From positions 4,997,703 through 5,061,702 of the forward strand of contig NZ_CM011002.1 of assembly GCF_000158095.2 (NCBI RefSeq): a stretch of 64,000 nt of DNA, read 5' to 3'. This stretch comes from Roseibium alexandrii DFL-11 (lineage in GTDB: Bacteria; Pseudomonadota; Alphaproteobacteria; Rhizobiales; Stappiaceae). How positions within the stretch are numbered: the stretch's first letter is position 1; every line of letters begins with the position of its first letter. The position numbers and the translations under genes are program-made. This document shows positions 16,521-24,885 of this stretch, one piece after another. The notes beneath the pieces were generated by a model. It worked only from the letters and a program-made list of their open reading frames with translations, was not told where the DNA came from and searched no databases.

Positions 16521-17359
16521 TTGAATTTGGCCACCATATCCTTGATCCCGGGGATCGTCTCGATCTGATAGGCATGGGTCGGCTGGAAATACTGCACCAG
16601 TGATCGCTGGCTGAGCCCACCCAGAATGGTGAAGTAATACATCTCGTAACCGGGCATGACGGCGCAAGGGTGGTAGCCCTTGTCAATCATGAAGGTCGAG
16701 CCATCCATCAGCTGATAGGCTTCTCCGGGAACACCCTCTTCGCGCTGAAGGATCTGGACACCAGAGCCGTGTTTCGGCCGGAAGCGGAAGTTGTAGGTCT
16801 CATCATGCCGGGTTTCATGCGGCAGACGGTCGGTGTCGTGTTTGTGGGCCGGAAAGCCGGACCACCCGCCCTGGCCAACTGTGAAGAGCTCACTGACCAG
16901 CAAACGGCCCACCTTGCCGTGCTGTTTTTGTCCAAGGATGTGCTTGATCTTGCGGTGCGTCTTGGTGTCGTCCGACCCGTATTGAACAAGGTCGATGCCA
17001 TCGACCCGCACATCGAACGGCTCCAGAACTTTGTCGTACCTTGCGCCAGCGATGAACGTCTCCGTTTCATCTGATGTGCAGATGATCGTCACCTTTGCCC
17101 CAACAGGGATGTAGACGCCCTCAGGCTCCCCGTCCCAGACATCGTCGCCGCGGTTGCCGAGCTTGTCGAATGTGATGCCCTCAACCTCAACGGTCACCGT
17201 GCCGGTCGCAGGCACGATGCAAGTTTCATAACCAGGGACCTGAAAGTGGAAGGCCTCGCCCTTCTGGAGCTTGACGATGTTAAAATAGTTCAGCGGAACG
17301 GTCGGATCGTCGATGTCCACGATCGGCTTGTTCTGGTTGTCATGAGGCGCGATATGCAT
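16517..17359 (-). CDS. iolB: 5-deoxy-glucuronate isomerase
   Basis: The 280-residue protein is a bicupin of the IolB/KduI family. The metal site is visible in FPAHKHDTDRLPHETRHDE and in the later GYHPCAVMPGYEMYYF. IolB converts 5-deoxy-D-glucuronate to 2-deoxy-5-keto-D-gluconate, between IolD and IolC. It begins about 100 bases after the iolC stop and overlaps the aldolase gene downstream by four bases. Length and motifs are normal. Confidence 0.93.
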   Translation of the reverse strand: MHIAPHDNQNKPIVDIDDPTVPLNYFNIVKLQKGEAFHFQVPGYETCIVPATGTVTVEVEGITFDKLGNRGDDVWDGEPEGVYIPVGAKVTIICTSDETETFIAGARYDKVLEPFDVRVDGIDLVQYGSDDTKTHRKIKHILGQKQHGKVGRLLVSELFTVGQGGWSGFPAHKHDTDRLPHETRHDETYNFRFRPKHGSGVQILQREEGVPGEAYQLMDGSTFMIDKGYHPCAVMPGYEMYYFTILGGLSQRSLVQYFQPTHAYQIETIPGIKDMVAKFK

Positions 17360-17462
17360 GGAATGGTCCTTTCAGACTGGATCAGCGGGCGAGAAATCGG
17401 GATCGAAATCATGCCGGAAGCTGATCGCTCTTAAAGTGGTCGAGCATCTTTGAGGGTTATCA

Positions 17463-18449
17463 TCAAAACGTCCGATGCTCTTGTGTCGGGCCGGGATGCG
17501 AGGCCAAGAACGCCTCCAACTCGGTTTTGTCTGGCATTGCGGGAGCGCAACCGGGTTTGGCAACAACAATGGATGCACAGGCGGACCCGCGGAGAATGGC
17601 TTCCTTGAGCACAAAACCATCGGCGATGGACGTCATGAGGCCGCTCATGAAACTGTCACCTGCGCCATTCGGTTTGAGAGCCTCAACCGGATAAATACCC
17701 GTTCTGAACTCGCCATCGCGGGTAATGGTGATCGCTCCAGCTTCGCCCATCTTGTAGATCACCAGCTCAGCTGTTGTGCTTACGAGTTCGCGGGCTTTCT
17801 CAAGCCCCTTGTCATAGTCTCCGGCCATGAAGCCGAATTCCTCGTCATTGCCGACAATCATGTCGCACTGTGCCGCAGCGCGGGACAGAACATCGGCGGC
17901 GACTTCCGCCGATGGCCAGGAGTAGGGCCGGTAATCGACATCAAAGATCAGGGGCAGGTTTACAGCCTTGGCAAGATCAAAGGCCTTGAAGGTTGCGCTT
18001 CGCGAAGGCTCAGCCGCAAAGACAGTGCCGGCGGTTATCAGCGCGCCATATTTGCCGTAGTCGACGCGGGCAACGTCGTGCTCATCCATCTGAAAGTCGG
18101 CTGCGCCGTTGCGGTAGATGACATTGCGGTGCCCCTCGACCACAGACTCGTAGAAAGCAAGCGAATTGCGGTATTCACCGCCAACAGGCGTGACGTGCTC
18201 CGTATCGACGCCATAGTGCTTCAGCTGACCAACGCAGTAGCTGCCTACACTGTCGTCCGAAACCCGTGTGACCAGAGCAGCCTTGCCGCCAAGCTTGCAG
18301 ATGCCGGCGCCTATGTTGGCGGCTGATCCGCCGAGACCGACCCCGAGCCGCTCAGCATCCTCAGCCCGCACCCCGGCGTCGGTGAAAAAGTCGATCCCGG
18401 CGCGTCCCACCACAACGAAATTGTTCCGGGCAATCGCTTCAAGAAGCAT
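17463..18449 (-). CDS. iolC: 5-dehydro-2-deoxygluconokinase
   Basis: The start is ATG 18449, which shares one base with the iolD stop (TGATG), with GGGGGG upstream; longer frames run into iolD. The 328-residue PfkB-family kinase has the N-terminal VVGRAGIDFF, GLGGSAANIGAGICKLG and the C-terminal anion hole and catalytic base in NGAGDSFMSGL. It phosphorylates 2-deoxy-5-keto-D-gluconate. It lacks the extra C-terminal DUF2090 aldolase-like domain that many proteobacterial IolC proteins carry, which fits the separate aldolase gene in this operon. Confidence 0.92.
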   Translation of the reverse strand: MLLEAIARNNFVVVGRAGIDFFTDAGVRAEDAERLGVGLGGSAANIGAGICKLGGKAALVTRVSDDSVGSYCVGQLKHYGVDTEHVTPVGGEYRNSLAFYESVVEGHRNVIYRNGAADFQMDEHDVARVDYGKYGALITAGTVFAAEPSRSATFKAFDLAKAVNLPLIFDVDYRPYSWPSAEVAADVLSRAAAQCDMIVGNDEEFGFMAGDYDKGLEKARELVSTTAELVIYKMGEAGAITITRDGEFRTGIYPVEALKPNGAGDSFMSGLMTSIADGFVLKEAILRGSACASIVVAKPGCAPAMPDKTELEAFLASHPGPTQEHRTF

Positions 18450-20314
18450 CAGACCCCCCGGCGCTGTTTCGGGCGCGTGGACTCCCAGTCCTCGTGCGCA
18501 ACCCGGACCTTGTCGCTCGAGGTCACATGCGGGGTTCCAACCTCCCACCAAGCATGTCCTTCGGCTGTCCAGCCTTCATAGGCATCAACCTTCATGCAAA
18601 TGACGTAGGTTTTATTGGCCGCCTTGGCCCGCTTGAAGGCCTCGCCAAGTTCTGCCGGGTTGGACACCGTTTCCGCGTGCGCGCCCATCGATGCGGCGTG
18701 GGCCTCAAAATCGACAGCAAACGGTTCTGGAACGGTTGGACAATCCGCAATGAGATTGTTGAAGCTCTCATTGCCGGTGTTGTTTTGCAGTTTGTTGATT
18801 ACCGCAAACCCGCCATTGTCGAGCACCAGAACAATCAACTTCTTGCCTGTCAGGACGGACGAGTAAATATCCGAGTTCATCAGGAGATAGGAGCCGTCCC
18901 CGGTGAAGACGATCGTGTCTTTGTCCGGTTCGCGTTCGGACTGGGCAATGCGTGCGCCCCAGCCACCGGCGATCTCGTATCCCATGCAGGAATAGCCAAA
19001 TTCGACATCAACGGTACCAATGTCGAGGGTTCTCCAATTGGCCGTCACTTCCGCTGGCAGGCCACCGGCCGCGGCAACGACGCGGTCCCGTGGATCGCAG
19101 AGTTCGTTGACCACGCCAATCGCCCGAGCATAGGAGTTCGGACGATTGCCGTAGGATACATTGTCGGCAACGTATGTGTCCCAGGCTTTCCGTTCTTCGC
19201 TTGCTACCCCTGTCCAGTCCAAAGGTGTCCTGTAGTCCGTACAAGCCTCACCTAAAGCCAACAGGCCGAGTTTTGCGTCGCCGACAACAGGGGTCGACAT
19301 GTGTTTGCCGGCATCATGGCGGGCGGCGTTGATCGAAATGAAACGAGCCTCATGGGAAAATGCGGTCCAGGATCCGGTTGTAAAATCCTGCAGGCGGGTG
19401 CCGACCGCAAGAATGACATCTGCTTGTTCCGCCAGATTGTTGGCGCTGTTCGACCCTGTTACGCCGATCGGGCCCGCGTTCAAGGGATGCGTTGCCAGGA
19501 GATTGGCGCGGCCTGCGATCGTTTCGACCACCGGGATCTGGTGTTTGTCCGCAAAGGCCGTGAGTTCGTTGACCGCGCCACTGTATTGGACACCGCCACC
19601 GGCAATGATCAGGGGGCGGTTGGCCGTCTTCAGCAGTGCCGCCGCATCTGCAATTTCCCTTTCATCAGGGGAACTCCGGCGAATGCGATGTACCCGGCGC
19701 TCAAAGAAGCTTTCTGGGTAGTCACAGGTCCAGCCTTGCACATCCTGGGGAAGGCCCAGAAATGCAGGTCCGCAGTCGCTCGGGTCCAGCATCGTCGCAA
19801 GGGCTGCGGGGAGCGACTGAATGACCTGCGCCGGATGCGTGATCCGGTCCCAATAGCGGGTCACCGCCTTGAACGCATCATTGACGCCGAGTGTCGGGTT
19901 GTTGAAGTGCTCAAGCTGTTGCAGGACCGGGTCGGGCAGACGGGTGAGAAAGGAATCACCGCACAACATCAGCATGGGTAGCCGGTTAGCATGGGCCAGA
20001 GCAGCAGAACTCAAAAGGTTCGACGTGCCAGGGCCAGCGCTGGCCGTGCAGAGCATGAACCGCTGCCGCAGCCACTGCTTGGCATATGCGGCTGCAGCAA
20101 ATCCCATGCTCTGTTCGTTTTGTCCACGATAAAGGGGCAGCTCTCCCTGGTGATTGTAAAGGGCCTCACCAAGGCAGGTCACATTGCCGTGGCCGAAAAT
20201 GCCAAAGCCGCCGCCGCAAATACGTATTTCCTTGCCATCGACTTCGATAAACTGATTTGCCAGGTAGCGGATAATGGCCTGTGCAGTTGTGAGCTGCACC
20301 GTCTTGGAGCTCAT
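18449..20314 (-). CDS. iolD: 3D-(3,5/4)-trihydroxycyclohexane-1,2-dione hydrolase
   Basis: The start is ATG 20314 preceded by AGGGAGAG; the upstream extension has no such site. The 621-residue thiamine-diphosphate enzyme has an N-terminal pyrimidine-binding domain with QNEQSMGFAAAAYAK, a central domain, and the C-terminal cofactor segment FTGDGSYLLMNSDIYSS (GDG...N motif). IolD opens the cyclohexane ring to 5-deoxy-D-glucuronate. It is the first gene of the leftward iol operon, and a palindromic operator lies 80 bases upstream in the divergent promoter region. Confidence 0.95.
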   Translation of the reverse strand: MSSKTVQLTTAQAIIRYLANQFIEVDGKEIRICGGGFGIFGHGNVTCLGEALYNHQGELPLYRGQNEQSMGFAAAAYAKQWLRQRFMLCTASAGPGTSNLLSSAALAHANRLPMLMLCGDSFLTRLPDPVLQQLEHFNNPTLGVNDAFKAVTRYWDRITHPAQVIQSLPAALATMLDPSDCGPAFLGLPQDVQGWTCDYPESFFERRVHRIRRSSPDEREIADAAALLKTANRPLIIAGGGVQYSGAVNELTAFADKHQIPVVETIAGRANLLATHPLNAGPIGVTGSNSANNLAEQADVILAVGTRLQDFTTGSWTAFSHEARFISINAARHDAGKHMSTPVVGDAKLGLLALGEACTDYRTPLDWTGVASEERKAWDTYVADNVSYGNRPNSYARAIGVVNELCDPRDRVVAAAGGLPAEVTANWRTLDIGTVDVEFGYSCMGYEIAGGWGARIAQSEREPDKDTIVFTGDGSYLLMNSDIYSSVLTGKKLIVLVLDNGGFAVINKLQNNTGNESFNNLIADCPTVPEPFAVDFEAHAASMGAHAETVSNPAELGEAFKRAKAANKTYVICMKVDAYEGWTAEGHAWWEVGTPHVTSSDKVRVAHEDWESTRPKQRRGV

Positions 20315-20393
20315 CCAGGTCTCTCCCTGTAACGTGTTTTCTCGCAAGGCAATCGATTGGTGCTTGCGCGTTGTTGGTTCTCAAGATACAAAT

Positions 20394-20411
20394 TTTGCAA
20401 CCGGTTGCAAA
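20394..20411. promoter_or_regulatory. LacI-type operator, iol divergent promoter region
   Basis: TTTGCAACCGGTTGCAAA is a perfect 18-base palindrome with the central CG typical of LacI-family operators. It lies between iolD (start 20314, leftward) and the Gfo/Idh/MocA gene (start 20458, rightward). The same 18 bases recur inside the palindrome at 24778-24803, upstream of the LacI gene and the ABC transporter. Confidence 0.85.
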
Positions 20412-20457
20412 TCTTTTTCGAAAGAGGCAAAACGAAAACCGGAAACGGGAGTGAGGC

Positions 20458-21561
20458 ATGGCGGAAATCGGGATCGGTATCCTCGGCGGAGGCTACATGG
20501 GCAAGGCGCATGCCGTTGCCATGTCTGCCGTCGGTGCTGTTTTCAATACCGCGTTGCGGCCACGGCTTGAAATGGTGTGTGCAAGTTCACTTGCGTCTGC
20601 TGAAAAGTATCGTGATGCCTTCGGTTTCAACCGCGCTGCAGCCAATTGGCAAGAACTCGTCGAAGATCCAAGGGTCGAGGCGATCGTTATCGCATCCCCA
20701 CAATCTACTCACCGGGATATTGCCGAAGCCGCATTTTCTTGGAACAAGCCGGTCCTCTGCGAAAAGCCGATGGGCGCAAGCCTGGAGGATTCGGAGGCCA
20801 TGGTCGCAGCTGCGGAAAATAGCGGTTGCGTGAACATGGTCGCCTACAACTATATACGCACACCAGCGAGCCAGTACGCCCGAAAACTTATCGCAGATGG
20901 TGTCATTGGCAACATCACATGGTTTCGAGGTGAGCATACGGAAGACTTCTTCGCTGACCCGATGGCTCCGGCGTCCTGGCGCACGGATGGCGATGCGAAC
21001 GGGACCATGGGCGATCTTGCGCCGCACATGATCAACGCGGCGCTTGCGCTGGTTGGCCCGGTGCGCAGCGTTATGGCTGAGATCGAACGGGTTCACGAGA
21101 ATCGGCCTGGCGGCAAGGTGACCAATGACGACCATGGTCAGATGATGACACGCTTCGAAAACGGAGCGATGGGACACATGTACTTCAGCCGGATCGCGAC
21201 TGGCCGGAAGATGGGATACGCCTACGAAATCACAGGAACAAAAGGCGCTATCCGGTTCGATCAGGAAGACCAGAACGCCCTATGGCTCTATCTAATGGAT
21301 GACAAGGAGGCGGACCGAGGTTTCCGGAAAATCCTGACAGGCCCCGCGCATCCCGATTATTTGCCATTTTGCCAAGGACCTGGCCACGGGACCGGTTATC
21401 AGGACCAGATCATTATTGAGGCCAAGGATTTCCTGGAGGCAATCCATTCGGGGGCGTCGATCTGGCCGACTTTCCGGGATGGTCTTGCCGTCAAACACAT
21501 TGTGGAAGCGGCCATGGAATCCTCACGGACCAAGAGCTGGCAACCTCTGAAATCAACCTAA
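20458..21561 (+). CDS. Gfo/Idh/MocA-family oxidoreductase, probable inositol-related dehydrogenase
   Basis: The 367-residue protein has GGGYMGKAHAVAM as NAD-binding loop, LCEKPMGAS as EKP motif and GDLAPHMINAALAL with the catalytic His region. GGGAGTGAGG precedes ATG. It leads the rightward iol operon (this gene, iolE, another dehydrogenase). Relatives act on scyllo- or chiro-inositol or on keto-inositols, feeding other isomers into the iolG route. The exact isomer cannot be read from the sequence. The operator at 20394-20411 lies 46 bases upstream. Confidence 0.85.
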   Translation: MAEIGIGILGGGYMGKAHAVAMSAVGAVFNTALRPRLEMVCASSLASAEKYRDAFGFNRAAANWQELVEDPRVEAIVIASPQSTHRDIAEAAFSWNKPVLCEKPMGASLEDSEAMVAAAENSGCVNMVAYNYIRTPASQYARKLIADGVIGNITWFRGEHTEDFFADPMAPASWRTDGDANGTMGDLAPHMINAALALVGPVRSVMAEIERVHENRPGGKVTNDDHGQMMTRFENGAMGHMYFSRIATGRKMGYAYEITGTKGAIRFDQEDQNALWLYLMDDKEADRGFRKILTGPAHPDYLPFCQGPGHGTGYQDQIIIEAKDFLEAIHSGASIWPTFRDGLAVKHIVEAAMESSRTKSWQPLKST

Positions 21562-21586
21562 CAGCACTGTTTGAAAGACTTGCAAG

Positions 21587-22480
21587 ATGAGCATTAGAAT
21601 TGGCAATGCGCCGTGTTCATGGGGCGTTGAGTTTCCTGACGATCCACGCAATCCGGCCTGGAGGACTGTCCTGCAAGAGTGCTCGGGAGCAGGATACAAG
21701 GGCATTGAACTTGGACCTGTCGGCTTCATGCCGGAAGACCCTGCGGTCCTTTCGGAAGCCCTTGCGCAATATGACCTGGAATTAATTGGTGGTGTCGTTT
21801 TCCGGCCGTTTCATGACCCGGACGCCTGGGAGAACGTGTTGGACGGCACGCACCGGACGGCCAAGGCTTTGGTGGCACATGGTGCCCAGCACATGGTGCT
21901 GATCGATTCCATTTCACTCCGCCGCGCCCCAACCGCTGGGCGGCCTGAAGAAGCTGAGCAGATGAATGCTTCCGAATGGACGGCATACCGGGACCGTATT
22001 GCTGAGGCTGCAAAAATCGGTACCGAAAATTATGGTCTGACAGTCGGAATTCATGCGCACGCAGCTGGCTTCATGGAATTCGAGCCGGAGCTTGAACGGC
22101 TTTTGAACGAGGTCGATGAGAAGTATCTGAAGATCTGTTTTGACACCGGCCACCATTCTTATGCCGGTTTTGACCCTGTCGCCTTCATGGAACGCAACAT
22201 CGGGCGGATCTCCTACATGCACTTCAAGGACGTCGACCCGAAAGTTAAGGCCGATGTGGTCGCCAATCGGACAGGTTTCTACGATGCCTGCGGGCAGGGA
22301 ATCTTCTGTAATCTCGGCGACGGGGATGTCGACTTTCCAAAGGTGCGGCAGATCCTTCTCGACAACGGGTTCCAAGGATGGTGCACGGTGGAGCAGGACT
22401 GTGACCCGACGCTGGATGTGTCGCCGATCGACGATGCACGGGCTAACCGTGAGTATCTGGAATCCATCGGTTTCAAATAA
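21587..22480 (+). CDS. iolE: myo-inosose-2 dehydratase
   Basis: The 297-residue AP-endonuclease-2-type TIM barrel begins IRIGNAPCSWGVEFPDDPRN, a hallmark of IolE. Metal ligands lie in GIHAHAAGFMEFE, CFDTGHHSYAG, YMHFKDVDP and TVEQDCDP. IolE dehydrates scyllo-inosose to 3D-(3,5/4)-trihydroxycyclohexane-1,2-dione, the IolD substrate. It lies 25 bases after the preceding dehydrogenase gene. The ribosome site is weak (TTGCAAG). Confidence 0.93.
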   Translation: MSIRIGNAPCSWGVEFPDDPRNPAWRTVLQECSGAGYKGIELGPVGFMPEDPAVLSEALAQYDLELIGGVVFRPFHDPDAWENVLDGTHRTAKALVAHGAQHMVLIDSISLRRAPTAGRPEEAEQMNASEWTAYRDRIAEAAKIGTENYGLTVGIHAHAAGFMEFEPELERLLNEVDEKYLKICFDTGHHSYAGFDPVAFMERNIGRISYMHFKDVDPKVKADVVANRTGFYDACGQGIFCNLGDGDVDFPKVRQILLDNGFQGWCTVEQDCDPTLDVSPIDDARANREYLESIGFK

Positions 22481-22491
22481 GGGCAGGACCA

Positions 22492-23649
22492 ATGGCACGA
22501 TTGAATTGGGGCATGATTGGCGGCGGTGAAGGCAGCCAGATCGGGCCGGCGCACCGGCTTGGCGCCGGTCTTGATGGAGCGTTTTCCTTTGTTGCGGGCG
22601 CGTTGGATCATCGGCCTGAAGCGGGCCGGGAATATGGCCAACGGTTGGGCTTGGCGGCTAATCGTGCCTATGGCGACTGGCGGGAAATGCTGGACGGCGA
22701 AAAGGGGCGCGAGGACCGGGTCGATCTGGTCACAGTGGCAACGCCTAACGCTACCCATTTCGAAATCACCAAGGCTTTCCTTGAGAACGGGTTTCATGTC
22801 CTTTGCGAAAAGCCGATGACCATGACGGTCGAGGAGGGTGAGGAAATCGTCCGGATTTCCAGGGAAACCGGGAACATCTGCGCGGTCAACTATGGCTACA
22901 CCGGCTATTCTCTTGTCCGGCACATGAAAGCGATGGTCGCGCGTGGCGATCTTGGAAAGATACGCTTGGTCAAGGCGGAATTTGCACACGGGCACCACGC
23001 TGACGCAGCCGATGCCGACAACCCGCGGGTCCGGTGGCGGTATGACCCGGCCCAGGCCGGGGTTTCGGCGCAATTCGCCGATTGCGGCATTCATGCGCTT
23101 CACATGGCGTCGTTTGTGACGGGGCAGGAAGTTAAACGCCTGTCCGCGGATACTGTTTCCTGCATCTCAAGCCGTGAGCTTGAAGATGATGCCATGGTGA
23201 ATTTCCGAATGGATGGCGGAGCGGTTGGCCGGCTCTGGACGTCCTCTGTCGCGATTGGTCGGCAACACGGATTGACCCTTCAGATCTTTGGCGAAAAGGG
23301 CGGATTGCGGTGGTCCCAGGAGCAGCCCAACCAGCTCTACTGGATGCCGCTCAACGGACGCCTGGAGATCATTGAGCGCGGCGAAGGGGGGTTGTCCCCT
23401 GAGGCCGACCGGACGTCGCGGGTCACGATCGGGCATGCGGAAGGAATGCCGCTGGCATTTGCCAACATTTACACCGACCTCGCCGAAGCCATTCAGGCGC
23501 GCAAGAGCGGTAGGACTATGGATCCGGCGGCAGATCTTTACCCGCGGGCCGAAGACGGCTTGCGTTCAATGGCGGCGGTCTTTGCGGTCGCGGACAGCGG
23601 AAAACGTGAGGGTGTTTGGGTAGACGCCCGCCCGCCCATGTTCAGGTAG
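22492..23649 (+). CDS. Gfo/Idh/MocA-family oxidoreductase
   Basis: The 385-residue protein has WGMIGGGEGSQIGPAHRLGA as nucleotide site, LCEKPMTMT as EKP motif and FADCGIHALHMASF with the catalytic His. It matches a long branch of the family often found in iol and sugar clusters. It starts 11 bases after iolE with AGGGCAGGA upstream. The last 12 codons and stop lie inside the left arm of the 81-bp inverted repeat, but the C-terminus (DARPPMFR) looks native to the family, which suggests this copy is the original one. Confidence 0.85.
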   Translation: MARLNWGMIGGGEGSQIGPAHRLGAGLDGAFSFVAGALDHRPEAGREYGQRLGLAANRAYGDWREMLDGEKGREDRVDLVTVATPNATHFEITKAFLENGFHVLCEKPMTMTVEEGEEIVRISRETGNICAVNYGYTGYSLVRHMKAMVARGDLGKIRLVKAEFAHGHHADAADADNPRVRWRYDPAQAGVSAQFADCGIHALHMASFVTGQEVKRLSADTVSCISSRELEDDAMVNFRMDGGAVGRLWTSSVAIGRQHGLTLQIFGEKGGLRWSQEQPNQLYWMPLNGRLEIIERGEGGLSPEADRTSRVTIGHAEGMPLAFANIYTDLAEAIQARKSGRTMDPAADLYPRAEDGLRSMAAVFAVADSGKREGVWVDARPPMFR

Positions 23650-23775
23650 GCTGATAGGACCCGCGTTTCTGCGCCCGGTGTCCTAGAGCGTGAAACGCTC
23701 TAGGACACCGGGCGCAGAAACGCGGGTCCTATCAGCCTACCTGAACATGGGCGGGCGGGCGTATACCTAAACACC
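23611..23775. repeat. 81-bp near-perfect inverted repeat (hairpin) joining convergent genes
   Basis: Bases 23611-23691 pair with 23695-23775 around the three-base loop GAA. By base-by-base comparison only two of 81 pairs mismatch (23618/23768 and 23623/23763). The left arm covers the last 12 codons, stop and 3' flank of the oxidoreductase gene. The right arm supplies the last 24 codons and stop of the LacI gene on the other strand. It is much longer than a normal bidirectional terminator and looks like an inverted duplication. Confidence 0.97.
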
Positions 23776-24701
23776 TTTAAGTTTATTGAGACAATCAGTT
23801 CCACAGAGGAATTGATGATCTGTTGAACCGGTTGGCGGATCGTCGTCAGATTGATGTTCTGCCAACCTGCCATTTCCATGTCGTTCAGGCCAATGATGCC
23901 GATATCGCCTGGAATATTTAGGCCGGCATCCTCAATCGCGCTCAAGACCCCAATCGACAGAACATCATCGCCGCAAAAATAGGCTTCGGCGAGTGGGCGG
24001 ATACCAAGAAGGCGCTGCATTTCCTCCCGGCCTGCCTCAAAGGAGTAGGCCTTCGCGTAGCTGACAGTCATCTCCATGTCTGGATGCCGCGAAATCTCTT
24101 CTGAAAACCCCTTGAATCGGTCCTGCGTGGATGTGGCTGTGTCTGGGCCGCCAAGAAACGCGACGTGCTTGTAGCCACGTTTGGCGAGCTCCAGTGCCGC
24201 CATCCGGCCGCATTCCACGTTGTCGATGCCGACCACATGGAATTCTGGCGCGGTCGAGTACCGTCCGAAGCTGTTTACCACAGGCACTCCGGCATCCTTG
24301 AATGCCTTGGAAAAGCCGGGCGGCAGGGTGGACGAGGCAACAACCACGCCGTCGACTGAGTACTGCCGGAGCATGCGCACGGATGCTTCCGGGTCGGTCT
24401 CATCAGACAGATTTACCAGAAGCGGCCGCAACCCCACGCCCTGAAGCTTGCGCGTAAACTGGTCGAAAACTTCCAGAAAGATCGGATTGTGAAAGTTGTT
24501 GGAAACCAGGCCTATCAGTTTCGTGCGTCTGGTGGTCAGTCCACGGGCCAGAATATTCGGCGTATAGCCAAGCTTTGTGGCCGCTTTCTCAACTTTGCGG
24601 CGGGTCTTGTCTGAAACGGATGCGCCGTCAGTGAAGGTGCGCGAAACGGCAGAGCGCGACACGCCTGCAAGTTCGGCAACTTCTTTCAAGGTAACGGTCA
24701 T
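23700..24701 (-). CDS. LacI-family transcriptional regulator of the inositol cluster, C-terminus recast by the inverted repeat
   Basis: The 333-residue protein has the LacI helix-turn-helix at its start (TLKEVAELAGVSRSAVSRTF), the hinge helix region ILARGLTTRRTKLIGLV and a periplasmic-binding-like effector core through GLNDMEMAGWQNINLTTI. The core ends at INSSVELIVS. The next residues, 310-333 (VFRYTPARPCSG...), are encoded wholly by the right arm of the hairpin and do not look like a LacI C-terminal strand, so the native tail was probably lost. It is divergent from the ABC transporter with a 26-base palindrome between them. Function in repressing iol genes is inferred. Confidence 0.88.
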   Translation of the reverse strand: MTVTLKEVAELAGVSRSAVSRTFTDGASVSDKTRRKVEKAATKLGYTPNILARGLTTRRTKLIGLVSNNFHNPIFLEVFDQFTRKLQGVGLRPLLVNLSDETDPEASVRMLRQYSVDGVVVASSTLPPGFSKAFKDAGVPVVNSFGRYSTAPEFHVVGIDNVECGRMAALELAKRGYKHVAFLGGPDTATSTQDRFKGFSEEISRHPDMEMTVSYAKAYSFEAGREEMQRLLGIRPLAEAYFCGDDVLSIGVLSAIEDAGLNIPGDIGIIGLNDMEMAGWQNINLTTIRQPVQQIINSSVELIVSINLKVFRYTPARPCSGRLIGPAFLRPVS

Positions 24702-24777
24702 CGGTCCATCATTCCAAACAGTTAGATAAGGTGTCTTACCTTAACATTCCTCTGCGAGCAGTATGAATTTTCGTTTT

Positions 24778-24803
24778 CCATTTTGCAACCGGTTGCAAAA
24801 TGG
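24778..24803. promoter_or_regulatory. LacI-type operator upstream of inositol ABC transporter and LacI gene
   Basis: A perfect 26-base palindrome whose middle 18 bases, TTTGCAACCGGTTGCAAA, are identical to the site at 20394-20411. It lies between the LacI start (24701, leftward) and the binding-protein gene (24886, rightward), so it could control both, with autoregulation of the repressor. Confidence 0.9.
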
Positions 24804-24885
24804 ATCAGATCATGTTTTTCTGATGCGGAGAGAGGGCCAAGGGCCGCTCTTTGACCATGAAAATGGCAATCCTTGGGAGGACGGA

